In this document: piece by piece, positions 11,301 to 21,037 of the stretch
Numbering within the stretch: the first letter of the stretch is position 1
How the letters are laid out: each line of letters begins with the position of its first letter
DNA from: Alectoria sarmentosa
Taxonomy: Eukaryota > Ascomycota > Lecanoromycetes > Lecanorales > Parmeliaceae
Length of the DNA: 64,000 bases
NCBI GenBank assembly: GCA_009733775.1
Contig: WOGZ01000001.1
Location: 1-64,000 of the forward strand
Direction: 5' to 3'
Notes under the pieces: model-generated
Seen by the model: only the letters and a program-made list of their open reading frames with translations
What the model was told of the DNA's origin: nothing
Databases searched by the model: none
Translations under genes and position numbers: made by a program

Positions 11301-11720
11301 CTACCTTCCATCAACGATAAGAGGATGATGCCTCTGCACAACTGCAAAATCCTCACTCTTCAGTCCTTCCTTCTCCCCCACCATCTCGAACCCCTCGCTA
11401 TCCCTCTCCACCGCCGTGCTCTCCTTCCTCACAAACACAATCTGAAGATAAGGCGTCGGATCCTCCAACCCAGTGGTGTACCTCAGAGTCCCAACAGCAT
11501 ACAAAGTCCAGCTGTCCCGGCGACCTCCTTCGCCTACGATATCGGTGAGGAATGGATGATTGTCAGGAGCGATGTCATCGTTGAAAAATTCCTTGTACTC
11601 GGCCAAAACTTGCGATTCGTCGACTCGGGTGCCGAGTTTGAGGGGATTAATGATGCGTCATTCTCGTTTTTCGCTGTCGATGGTTTGGACTTTGTGAGCG
11701 TGGATGAAGTGTGCTTCCAT
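11301..11720 (-). pseudogene. Small hypothetical gene with an in-frame TGA
   Basis: One continuous minus-strand frame runs from ATG at 11720 (MEAHFIHAHKVQTIDSEKRE) to a stop at 11301, broken only by a TGA at 11658-11660 (codon 21). Downstream of it the frame continues without loss as RIINPLKLGTRVDESQ and on through SWTLYAVGTLRYTTGLEDP, a composition typical of real protein. Full length would be about 139 residues. The TGA would arise from CGA by one C-to-T change, the kind of lesion RIP makes next to transposons. No GT-AG intron of sensible length and phase removes the stop. Alternatively the gene starts at the internal Met of MAEYKEFF (11606). I do not recognise the family. Confidence 0.4.
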
Positions 11721-11939
11721 GATGAATGATGTTTCATGCTTGTCTTGAGAATCTTGACTGTGGTCTGAGGCGGACGATAGACTAGTGTCGAGAAAGCGAC
11801 GACCGAGGGGAAGGAATGCCTTGGGTATTATCTGAAGATTTTGGTGGGTCAGAGAGATTTGACAGGACGTGTTCTGGATTAACTCAAACATGTATGGGGT
11901 GGCCGAGAATAACTCGAAATTGCCATTATCTCTCATGCA

Positions 11940-12428
11940 GTAACGTCATTAGTGGAATATATCCCATAGAGGCTACTGTCCTAGTTGCCAAGCGAGCTAC
12001 TGGCAATGTTTGATCCATTGTGGAGCGGGTCAAACTTTTGGGGGGAACGGGGGTTGGATCTAGCCTGCGGTCCTTGAACAATCGAGACTGTGCGGGCATC
12101 TGCTGCGCAGATAATCCTCTGACCGAAAGCGGATGGTGCTAGTAGCTGCTCCCGCCAGACGCGTTTTCATTGCAAGACAATGGAGCAAACGAGCATGGGC
12201 GCGCTGCCGGAAAGATTGATAGCTGTCGCGGAACGCAAGTTAGACAATCGTTCTTGAACGAAGAGGATTTCTTACGAAACCAGAGTCCCAAGAGAGTTGC
12301 TTGACGTTCTCCTCTTTATGTCAATGCTTCCGGCAGGACTGCCCACCAATGGTATCAGGATTGGCGAGCTATGTGGCAGCTCGCCTGCCGCTTGTCTGCG
12401 TTTCCTCGCGGTTATTTTGTCGGGAAGA
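11940..12428. other. Intergenic interval
   Basis: About 490 bp with no supported feature; short frames only. Confidence 0.4.
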
Positions 12429-12750
12429 TCACACTTCCATCTCGTAAGTGCCCTTCGCTCGCTGCTTGTCGCGCCGCTCTGGAACAGCCGAGATCCTGCT
12501 TTGGGCGCAGATGAGGATCCACACCACCATTGCAGCTAGTGCCAATATTCCCACCGCGACACCAATGCCTATCCCAGCTTTGGTTCCGTCTGTCATGTTT
12601 GACATGGTGGGCAGATATTGAAGTCCGGTCCGAACCAAGGCGGGTTGGAGGTTTGAAGTCCGGATCGATGATGATGGGGGTACAGTAGCTTTTGGTAGGT
12701 GACAGTTTGCCCGCGCAGGGCCAGGAGCTGGTACACAAATACGGAAGACT
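12429..12750 (-). CDS. Probable last exon of a single-pass membrane protein
   Basis: The minus-strand frame ending at 12429 codes TNLQPALVRTGLQY-type Ser/Thr/Pro-containing sequence, then GTKAGIGIGVAVGILALAAM, a clear transmembrane helix preceded by the common fungal DGTKAGIGIGV entry. A short basic tail follows (ERRDKQRAKGTYEMEV). This layout (extracellular Cys-containing domain, Ser/Thr linker, one TM helix, short cytosolic tail) is frequent in ascomycete cell-surface proteins of unknown function. Upstream there are Cys-containing segments in other frames (CYDPKDRAYLDSP near 12860, and LCTSSWPCAGK near 12730), which may be earlier exons, but I could not build a consistent splice model. The 5' boundary is therefore uncertain, and decay cannot be excluded. 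Confidence 0.4.
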
Positions 12751-13052
12751 GCGTCGACCGTCTCCTACAATCCTAGGAGAGCAGCGTTATGAAAGGCAAG
12801 CCTAAGGTGACGTGATTCTTCGGGACCATGGAGGGAGAATCCAAGTATGCACGATCTTTTGGGTCGTAGCAACGAAGGGTATCTGTGGTATGAGGTTGAG
12901 GATTTGGCGATATATCGGAAGATGTAGTACAAGGCTGGCCTGTCGAGCGGCTGTGTGTTGTAGCCTTATTTCTTAAAAAGCAGGATTTTGGGGGGGGGGA
13001 GAAGCGACGAATACAAAGTGCTTTAAAGGACCGGTAGAAAGAAATTCACGAT

Positions 13053-13599
13053 ATGCTTGACATGCTTGATGCTAGCAAGAAAGGAAATTTTTGGAAAGCG
13101 GCGAGGGGGGAAGGAGAGGAAAAAGGAAGAGAGCGTGTTCTTCAGGCGCCGAGATGCTGGGGAACCATACCCTCGGGCTCGCCAAGGAATCCTTCAGGGA
13201 GCAATGAGCCTCACGGCGGCAATGTTCCACCAGTGATTCGTTTCTTTGTCTTTCGTCTCGATTTGATAGCTGTTGCAACGACGTCCACTCGATTCAAGGT
13301 AAGTCATGTGTAGAAATCAAAATGCGACGTCACCTTCTCACAGTTTGCACACACGCAAGCTTCTATCGCCCTTTCCGCCTTCTTCCTCACGGCACTAGGA
13401 CGGCAGGGACTTTTCCTTCCACTTTCAGGATTCGTTCTGGCTTCGCAAAGGCAGAAGATGAAAGCCGGAAAGCCGCGTGTTCTTCCAGACTACACTACTT
13501 ACAAGGTAGCATACGTAGAATATTGCATGATGGACTTTTCTTCCCGTGGAAGAAGGCGAGTGATTTCGGTATTCTGTCCCTGACCAATAGTCGAGATAG
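13053..13599 (+). CDS. Possible small spliced membrane protein gene
   Basis: A perfect donor, AAG followed by GTAAGT at 13299, and an acceptor ending CTCACAG at 13343 define a 45-nt intron that keeps frame. The second exon (13344-13505) reads ASIALSAFFLTALGRQGLFL and then a basic segment QRQKMKAGKPRVLPDYTTYK. A second possible intron (13506-13590, branch-like CCTGACC) would end the protein after two more codons. The model gives about 138 residues with one hydrophobic segment. The N-terminal exon is low-complexity and the start is weak. I do not recognise the protein, and the call may be wrong. Confidence 0.22.
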
Positions 13600-13609
13600 T
13601 TCCTTTTGT

Positions 13610-14061
13610 CACTTGTGAAAAGCACTTACGACTTGGGTCTCCAGGAAAGTGGACTCGGGTGAAAACTGAAAAGGCAGAACATTGAAGGTCACGTGCCGGC
13701 TGATCTGCCTGATCTGCGACTGGTCTAAATATAGCAGTGTCAGCAGCGTAAAGCGGGAGCTTAGGTGTTTTATGCAACGCATTTATCCCGCTCCGCCAGG
13801 CCACGCGGGAAGCTAAAGACGAGACTCGGATGAGACTCGATGTCTCAGGCTCACTACGAGTACTGCCTCAGTAGTAGTACTTACTGCCCATCAACACTGA
13901 CTCGTCACCATCAAGGCTATGAACGATAAATCATGCACTCCATCTTCATATAGGATCACTATATAAGACTTACTTCCTTCATCCATCCTTCACCCTTTCT
14001 CCCTTTACACGTCCCATTTCCAATTTCACCTCTCTCTCCCACATCCTTCGATGCTCCTTCG
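13610..14061. other. Intergenic interval, promoter of the 14062 gene
   Basis: No gene seen. It contains GGTCACGTG at 13687-13695 and a CT-rich leader (CTTCACCCTTTCTCCC and following) just before the ATG at 14062. Confidence 0.4.
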
Positions 14062-15663
14062 ATGCAAAGTTGCATGCAGCGCTTGATAGGAAGATGCTGG
14101 ACGAGAATCTTCCTAGTGAGTCTAGCCCTGAATCATCTACTACCTTGTGTATGCTCACAGTCTGATCCAGCATTCTACCTGCGATCGTCGAATGACGGTG
14201 TCAAGCACAATGCCTCGGTACTTCTCTCACACTTCGGCTCAGATGCGCTACCTGAATACTCTCTCCGCCATCCAGACCCTTCCTCGCCAGGCTCAAAGAA
14301 CCGATATGCCGTAGCCTTGTACGATAGCTACAATCCCGACATACTCTTCGGCGAAGTGCTACTCATCCCGCAATGGACCCAGCCAAATTTATCACAAGAG
14401 CAGATTCGGCTGAACGGCGGGATTCCTCCACCACCACAGCCAGTGCTGCCCACCGAGTTCACTGTCCAGCTATACAATCCTGATCAGCAGATTATTTTCA
14501 AATGGCACGCTGGAGGCTGGGGCTCCACAGGGTACTGGGACTTTGAAATGCCTCAACAGAGCTTTCGGAAACCATCTACATCCGCCCTTGACCGAACACA
14601 AAACGATCCTACCGCCTCAGAAACCACTCCCAAGCTCGGCTTTAAGTGGAAGAAAGATGGAAAGCTCTCAAAAGACTACGTATGCACCCTATCCGGCAAG
14701 TCCACCAACCCAGACGGCAGCAAGCGCCGCAATAGGGAACCAGACATCACCATCGCCCTATTCCGCCATTTCAAAGAAATTACCATCTACGAACCCAACC
14801 TCTCGCGCGTTGAGATGGAAGACCTCAAAGGTCTCGAAGTAGTCCTCCTACTCGGCGCAATAGTGATCCGTGAAGTCTTCAACAGCACTATCCGCGAAGC
14901 CTTCAACATCACCGAAAGTCCTTCAAGACGCTCCAGTGCCGAACACAACTCCACCGCCGCCTCTCTCAGCCACCCCACAAATCCAGACCTCCCACCTCGA
15001 CGACACCGCCACTCCTCTCTACCCTCCGACTCAGCTCCTCCCGCCCCGGGTTCCGACCGCCCCCCACCAACAGACCCCCGCTCCCAATGGGAACTCGACC
15101 TTGAAACCGCCCGCCTGCGCAAAGCCGTCGAAGCCGAACAGCGTGATCGCCGGCGCGCCGATCACGCCGAGACAAAACGAGTGAAGCGGATGCTAGAAGA
15201 GGAAGAGCGAAAAGCACGGGAAAAGCAAAAGGAGATAGATCGCGAGACAGAACGCCTTAGGAAAGTCTACGGAAAGGAGCAAAGGCAAAGTCTGCAGCAA
15301 TTAGGGCAGAGGCCGGTGCCTCAGCCGCCACCACGACAACATCTCGCTGTGACATCCTACCCTCCAGCACCGCTGCAGCGACCACACAGTGCATCCATCC
15401 CTTACGCGTCAACTCCCTATGTAGCTTCGAATCTTCGCCCTCTTCCGTCTTCTTCGGGCCCGTATCTGCACCCACCAGATATAGCATCCGCGAGTGGGTA
15501 TATTGGTCCTTCGGCCACTTCCAGCACTTTTTTCGGAAATGCTGCTGGAAGGGCGAATGGGAAACCGGCGGTGGTGCCGAAGAAGAGCTTTTGGAGTTTG
15601 AGGGGTGGAGGGGTGGATGGAGACGGGGGAAGGTTGACAAAGCAGAGGAGTACTGTCTTCTAG
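14062..15663 (+). CDS. Conserved fungal coiled-coil protein of unknown function
   Basis: The frame codes 533 residues if unspliced. A typical 45-nt intron (14116-14160, donor GTGAGT, acceptor CTCACAG, frame-neutral) probably lies near the start, giving about 518 residues. If it is retained the N-terminus would look like a signal peptide (LVSLALNHLLPCVCS), so the intron decides whether the protein seems secreted; I favour splicing. The first 230 residues form a globular domain with motifs SDPAFYLRSSNDG, YAVALYDSYNPDILFGEVLL and QLYNPDQQI, a pattern I take to be conserved among filamentous ascomycetes. A charged coiled coil follows (about residues 345-410, rich in Glu, Arg and Lys), then a Pro/Ser/Tyr-rich tail. 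Function unknown. Confidence 0.7.
   Translation: MQSCMQRLIGRCWTRIFLVSLALNHLLPCVCSQSDPAFYLRSSNDGVKHNASVLLSHFGSDALPEYSLRHPDPSSPGSKNRYAVALYDSYNPDILFGEVLLIPQWTQPNLSQEQIRLNGGIPPPPQPVLPTEFTVQLYNPDQQIIFKWHAGGWGSTGYWDFEMPQQSFRKPSTSALDRTQNDPTASETTPKLGFKWKKDGKLSKDYVCTLSGKSTNPDGSKRRNREPDITIALFRHFKEITIYEPNLSRVEMEDLKGLEVVLLLGAIVIREVFNSTIREAFNITESPSRRSSAEHNSTAASLSHPTNPDLPPRRHRHSSLPSDSAPPAPGSDRPPPTDPRSQWELDLETARLRKAVEAEQRDRRRADHAETKRVKRMLEEEERKAREKQKEIDRETERLRKVYGKEQRQSLQQLGQRPVPQPPPRQHLAVTSYPPAPLQRPHSASIPYASTPYVASNLRPLPSSSGPYLHPPDIASASGYIGPSATSSTFFGNAAGRANGKPAVVPKKSFWSLRGGGVDGDGGRLTKQRSTVF
14116..14160 (+). other. Probable in-frame intron
   Basis: GTGAGT donor, CTCACAG acceptor, 45 nt, no stop codon and a multiple of three, so the reading frame is open with or without it. 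Confidence 0.5.
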
Positions 15664-15985
15664 GCGCTGGGGTAAGGCTAACTGTATATCTGACGTGGTT
15701 GGATATGTATGATGGTGTAACGATTATGAATTGCATAGCGAGATGAATGTTTGTAGAAAGGGATTTACGACTCTCTTCGGGCAACGGTTCAAAGTCTCCT
15801 CCTTTCTAAACGTTGGCATATTGCTGCTTTCTGTCGATGTCATTTGATTGCAACTTTGCGAAAAGATCAAACATTCCTTGCTCACTTCGCTTCCTCCGCT
15901 GTCTCAAACATATGCTATCGTCGCGATAATCCACGACAACGGCTGCTCAATGTCTCTCCTCGGGGTATAATCGTCATCAAAAGAC
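15664..15985. other. Convergent 3' intergenic region
   Basis: 322 bp between the 3' end of the plus-strand coiled-coil gene and the 3' end of APC2 on the minus strand. No feature seen beyond shared untranslated regions. Confidence 0.5.
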
Positions 15986-18601
15986 TCAATGCTTAATCCG
16001 ATACTCCCCCGCCGCGAAATCCAGTTTCCCCCCTCTAACCTCCCCCTCCATATAATCCTTCAGCTCCTCATTCCCAAACGGAAACCCCCCCGGTACCGTT
16101 AATTTCAACATCATGACAATCTGCTGCAACGGCATCGGCCCCATATTCGTCAACATACCAACCACATACTGCCAGTACAGCTCCATTTTCTCCTGTGCCA
16201 CTTCATGCTCACTCAGCACGGCTGGAGCGGCTGCTGCTGTGGCTGTCTCGGCGGCAGCGGCGATGGCGGCGGAGGTGGTGCCGGGGTGAGCGGCGTCTTC
16301 GTCGTTGAGGGTTTCGAGGACTGTGTAGGTGGGTGGGGAGGCAGTTGTTTGTTTGAGGACTAATTTGCCGATCCAGAAGGTTAGGGCGTTGTGGAGGAGG
16401 GTGTCAGCTATTTGGAGGCTTTCGACAAGTTCGTCGAACGTTCGGGTGATAGGGGCGGATGGGTCTTCAGATCGGGAAGGTTGGAAGGCATAGATGACGG
16501 AGGCTTGCCATGTCTGCACTTCTTCTGTTACGGTGCGATCCTCGAGGTCAAGGGTAACGGTCACTTGGCCGAGAGCTTGGAGCCAGGTTAGTTTGCGGGA
16601 TTGCTTGAGGTTTTCGAAGCCAGTGGAGTAGCGGGATTGGAGAGATTCGACTTCAGGGGGGATGAAGAACGTTTCGGAGTGGAGTGATGGCCAGAAAAGG
16701 TGGGAAAGGATTCTCGTATGTAGCTCTGGTGCGGATTCATCGTTCAGATCGAGTTCCTTGTCTTTGTGAATGAAGGTATCCACTCTTCGAGAGTCGAGGA
16801 TGTCTCGGAGCATGACTTCACACGCTTGAAGCGCCGCTTCACCGAATCGCAGCTTGAGCAATTCGAGGACACGGATCTCTCTATCGAACTCGTACTCCTT
16901 CTTGAGTAGTCGTTCACCCAGTATGTTTTGGAACTCTTTGACAAACACGTCCTTTGATTCGAATAAGCTGATCAAGGAGCCGATCACATCTGAATTCTTC
17001 GACTTCTGATATTCTGGTCCAGCATCCACAGGATCAGGCATCCAATTCATATCGTCATAATCAATATCTCCATCATCTGCCTCATCCTCGCCTTTAGTGA
17101 TGGCGCTTTTGTTCATCTCTATCGCCAACTCCAGCAGAACATCACCAGCGGTCAACTCGTCCTTTGAATCTGCCAGTAAGCCACTGACGACGATAGTCAC
17201 CGTGTCGTCTCTTTCACGAAGATAGCGGCGGATTGGCCGGGCTACCCGATCCAGAAGCACGCCTTTCGGGTCCAAAATAGTGAAGGCACGGATGATCGAT
17301 ATATAGACTTGGAGGATTTCAGTTGTGGACGCCCCCGGCTGAAGAAGACGGTGAGAGACAACACTGGAGAATGTAGTCGTAAGATATGTTCTGCATGATG
17401 GAGTGATCACATAACGTTTGAGATCCTCAATGGCACCCTGACTACCATTCTCCCATTCTACTATCACATTGAAGAGTTCATCTGTTCGTAGAACACCAAG
17501 CTTATTCACCCCCATTTCTTGCCATATTTCAACATCGGCGTGGGTAACGTCGATAAGCTCATCGACACCTGAGGCATTAACTGTTTTCATGGACGAGAGG
17601 ACCTCAACGACGAACCGCGAAAAGGTGTTCTCAACCCAGTCTCGCAAATGCTCTACGACACTGGAAGGCGAGGTCCAAACGCCTGCATATGTAGACTTGA
17701 TATGCGATGTCAGGATGTCAGACATCACTTCGGCGAAGATACGTTGCGCCAGATAGCCTCCAAGGCCCACATTTTGGAGCATCTGCATGACCTTCAGCGT
17801 TCTTTGGCGAATAACGGGCACAGACGATACCGAATCTTGCATTCCGTCCTTTCCCACACCATTCAAGATGAGAGAACATTGCTGTCCAAAGAAGCCGGAC
17901 AGATTCTCGACTATTTTTTGTTGAGGTAATGTATGTATGAAGAGACCGTGTAGGTCTGTCTCGAAGCGAGCAAGCTCTGGTTTTCCGCCGTTGGATAGTG
18001 TCTGGGCAACATGGTTCTGCAACGGGTGCAGGTAGATCAATTGTACAATGTGCAATCGCTGGCCGGCCTCAAACAAGGCATTGGGAACCTGGCCTTTTCT
18101 AAGGATCTGAGAAGCATCAGACAAGGTTACCCTTTCGCTCTATCGTGGGATTACCTGAACTAGACTGGGTAACACATGGTGGACGTAGTGCTCAAGCACA
18201 ACCTCTTCGAAGTACCATCGTAGCAGGTCGTCAGTGTTTGACTCTCTCCGTATCTGTCGTCCACTGGAACTTTCCGACAACAGATAAGAAAGAGCCCTCT
18301 GGGTTTCCGGCTCCGCAGGTTTAATCCATCTGCCCTTCAAGGTCTCCTCATCCTGTTCCGCGTCGATGGGCTCGCCTCGCAGTGAAAGGAAGGTCGTTGC
18401 TGTGTGCCATGCTCTGTCCCACTTGATTTGCTCTGCAGCTCCAGTTTCGGAAGAAGTTTGCGAAAGATTTGTTTGCTTCGAGCCGAAAGGTTCTCCGGGG
18501 CCAGAAGAGCCAAGGATGGGAGTAGCAGTAGGAGTGGGGATGTCAACCTCGCTTGGAGGAGGAAAGACTGAGGCAAAGATCTGGTCATGGAGAGCCGTCA
18601 T
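15986..18601 (-). CDS. APC2: Anaphase-promoting complex subunit 2 (cullin-like)
   Basis: Two exons, 18155-18601 and 15986-18106, joined across a 48-nt intron (donor CAG/GTAATC, acceptor TTCTCAG, phase 0), give about 855 residues. APC2 is the cullin scaffold of the APC/C ubiquitin ligase that, with APC11, drives mitotic exit in the nucleus. The C-terminal half carries the cullin homology region: DVIGSLISLFESKDVFVKEF, then LGERLLKKEYEFDREIRVLE and ELLKLRFGEAALQACEVMLRD are close to APC2 consensus. The end, MGPMPLQQIVMMLKL and GGKLDFAAGEYRIKH, is the winged-helix (WHB) domain. An Ala-rich linker (AAIAAAAETATAAAAP) sits before the WHB. Length fits fungal APC2. The start at 18601 gives a short Pro/Thr-rich N-terminus. 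A GGTCACGTG motif lies 109 bp upstream. Confidence 0.93.
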
Positions 18602-18709
18602 CGTAGCAATCGATGAGGGGGAACATTGCTGTCCCGACCAACACTAGGATTTCAGGACCCTCTTGCCCAAAAAAAGTGATGTCCAGAGCGCGTTTAGTGC
18701 TAACCACGA

Positions 18710-18718
18710 GGTCACGTG
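18710..18718 (+). promoter_or_regulatory. GGTCACGTG motif upstream of APC2
   Basis: Matches the Cbf1-type bHLH consensus RTCACRTG (established for yeasts) and lies 109 bp upstream of the APC2 start codon. Binding in this species is an inference. Confidence 0.35.
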
Positions 18719-18927
18719 CCATGTATTGTAGCTGTATTTGAGCTTTTCATCGACATCTCGCAGAATGAAGAATACCAGTACTATTACTCTCGTGCGCTAT
18801 TGAACTTCTTAGGCTCCAAAGTCATAATTGTCTATGTAAATGTGGTAAAAGCTGTCTATGTCCGGCCACAAAGCGCTGAGAAAAGCGCACAAGCTAGGTG
18901 CCATGGACAGCAGGCAACAGTAGTCCC

Positions 18928-20697
18928 TCATTGCAACAGTGGATCACGGAAATGCTTTTGACTATTTCCTCTCTTGTCGATGCCCCACTGATATTGCTTT
19001 TGCGCTCTCTGCGCACGCTTTGTGTCTCTCTTCTCGACGGCGTGCACCTCTTTCTTCTTTGCGTCAGTCACCCCAAGCATGCCTTCTCCACCATTGGCCC
19101 TGGTGATGACCTGCCTGCCTCTAGCGCTTCCTTCAGCCATCTGTTGATCCTGATCCGAGCCTGAAGCAGCCTCCTCAAGCATACGCTGCTCCGTTCGCTC
19201 GCTCGGTGCAGGGTAACTATGGAGATTTTGGCGGTAGTACCGGGAAAGAGAGCGATGACCGGCAGTACGGCCAGAGGGTAGATGAAGCTCATAGTCGGAA
19301 TGGAAGGCAGCATGGTGAGCGTGCGCGTGTGAATGAAAGCCATCGATCGCACGATGGGGCCTTGGATCGTTGTGAGTATGATGTAGGTGCATCGGTAGCC
19401 GCTCATAAGCGTGCTGGTGGTCTTCTATTGGTACAGCAGTGAGATCTGCTGAGTCCAATGATGATGCCGAGCTATCTGTCTCCCAGCCTTCCGCATTCTC
19501 CGCGCCGTCTTCCATCTCCTGGTCCCCGTTGGCATCACTGATAATTGTCTTGAGGACTTTCCGGGGGTCGACGTGGACGCCATCATGAGGTTGTTCGCTG
19601 ATGTCCTCCATATCCTCATCGCTGTCTTCTTGATCCGAGTATGTACTTCTGAAATCGTAGTACTGCCCTACTTCGATCATATCTTCCTCTGACTCGAACG
19701 CTATCATGCAGTGTCCCTTGTCCCTCATGTGAGTCTGGATCCCTTCCGCAGATCCTTTGAACTTATGACAATATAAACACTCATGAAGTTCGAAGATCTT
19801 GCTATGCAACCAAGTAATGAGACCCTCAAGGTCGACCAGGTAATTTTGTTCCGGAATGAACATGCCATGGTATTTGCTCATGTGCATCACACTAAGCTTG
19901 AGATTAGGTGAGTCATAGTTGCAGAACAAGCAACGTTTCAAAGGAACTGCAGACGCAGGTGACGCTGCTTTAATGGTAGATGCTGTAGCGCTATCGGCAC
20001 CTTTCTGTGGTGATAATGGATGCTCTGTTCGCTGTTCGTTCGACGAGTGGTGTGGTCTTGAAGGGCGACGTGAGACAGGCTCGCTCTCGGTGATGCTTGT
20101 CTCTTTAATCCCATTGACAACTTTTGAGAATTCTGCCTCAGCCTCTGGGTCAATCGGTTCCGCCGATGGTTCTGCGACCTCCTCTGCTGGAGCTGTGTTT
20201 ATTGGTTCACCCAAAGAGATTGTGGAGCTCATCACTGACGCAATGTCATCGTCGACCGCCGGTTTCCCATCTTTGGCCAGTACTGCCGAGCGAAGTCGGT
20301 GCTTCTGGCTACCGAGGTGATTTTGGTATGCGTTTTCGCTGTAATACGTCTTCTGACAGGCTGCACATATTTTCTCGAAAGATGCTTTGGCAGCCACTGC
20401 GGAAGACGATGCTTGTGCGTTAAGAACCTTCTCGGCGAATACTTCGGAAGAGAGGGGAGGTAAGGAGGCGACTCGGCGCTTGAGATTGTAGCGGCTTATC
20501 CCATGTCAGTAACTTCTGCGGCAGGCTCGTGGTGGGACTTACTGCCAATCATTACGCATATGCCCACGCTGCAGATCACTGTTTCTGAACGCAACCTGGC
20601 AAGTGTTGCAGGCGTAAGGGTGAGATTGAGCAGTGTTTGAGACTGCTGTTGCTTGAGCACCGCTCAGCGTTGGCCGGCTTGCCATGATAGTGGCCAT
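18928..20697 (-). CDS. REI1: Pre-60S factor REI1 (C2H2 zinc finger, ZNF622 family)
   Basis: Two exons, 20543-20697 and 18928-20494, with a 48-nt intron (donor GTAAGT, acceptor GGATAAG, phase 2) give about 573 residues. REI1 acts in late cytoplasmic maturation of the 60S subunit, helping release Arx1 and recycle shuttling factors. Four C2H2-type fingers are visible in order: YACNTCQVAFRNSDLQRGHM with DWHRYNLKRRVA (residues about 28-60), CAACQKTYYSENAYQNHLGS, CLFCNYDSPNLKLSVMHMSK, and CLYCHKFKGSAEGIQTHMRD. An acidic stretch and a basic C-terminal region (SLSRYYRQNLH, then KKKEVHAVEKRDTKRAQR) follow, as in homologues. The His-rich segment near residues 395-430 is a local oddity. The upstream region has two TGACTCA sites. 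Confidence 0.94.
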
Positions 20698-21037
20698 GGT
20701 CCTGGGACAGTGGATTTTCCAGACAATTGTTTGTGTTTAGGTGCTCTGGCTGAGCTTCTTGTGGTGAAAGAGGAAAATTCGTCAAGCAAAGTAATGTAAG
20801 GTTTGTTGATCTGAGCAGTGGAGAAAAGAGAGTGTTCTGACTCATTCAATCTGACTCATTCAATACAAAGTAAGGTTCTGTGAGTGGAGAAAGTACCTCA
20901 CCAGGATATGACGATGCCAAGCATACAACATACTCCTTTGATAAGATTACCAAGTCTTACCCCGGAGTTCAGCCCTACAAACTCACAACGGTTGACTTTT
21001 AGGCTTGTAACACGAACCAGTCAACATTTTAACAAAA
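20698..21037. promoter_or_regulatory. Divergent promoter of REI1 and the HECT ligase gene
   Basis: 340 bp between two divergent start codons. Two perfect TGACTCA sites (20838-20844 and 20852-20858) lie 14 bp apart in a direct repeat of CTGACTCATTCAAT. TGACTCA is the binding site of Gcn4/CpcA-type bZIP regulators, which in fungi raise amino-acid and translation-related genes under starvation. Assignment to REI1 is by proximity (about 140-160 bp). Confidence 0.45.
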
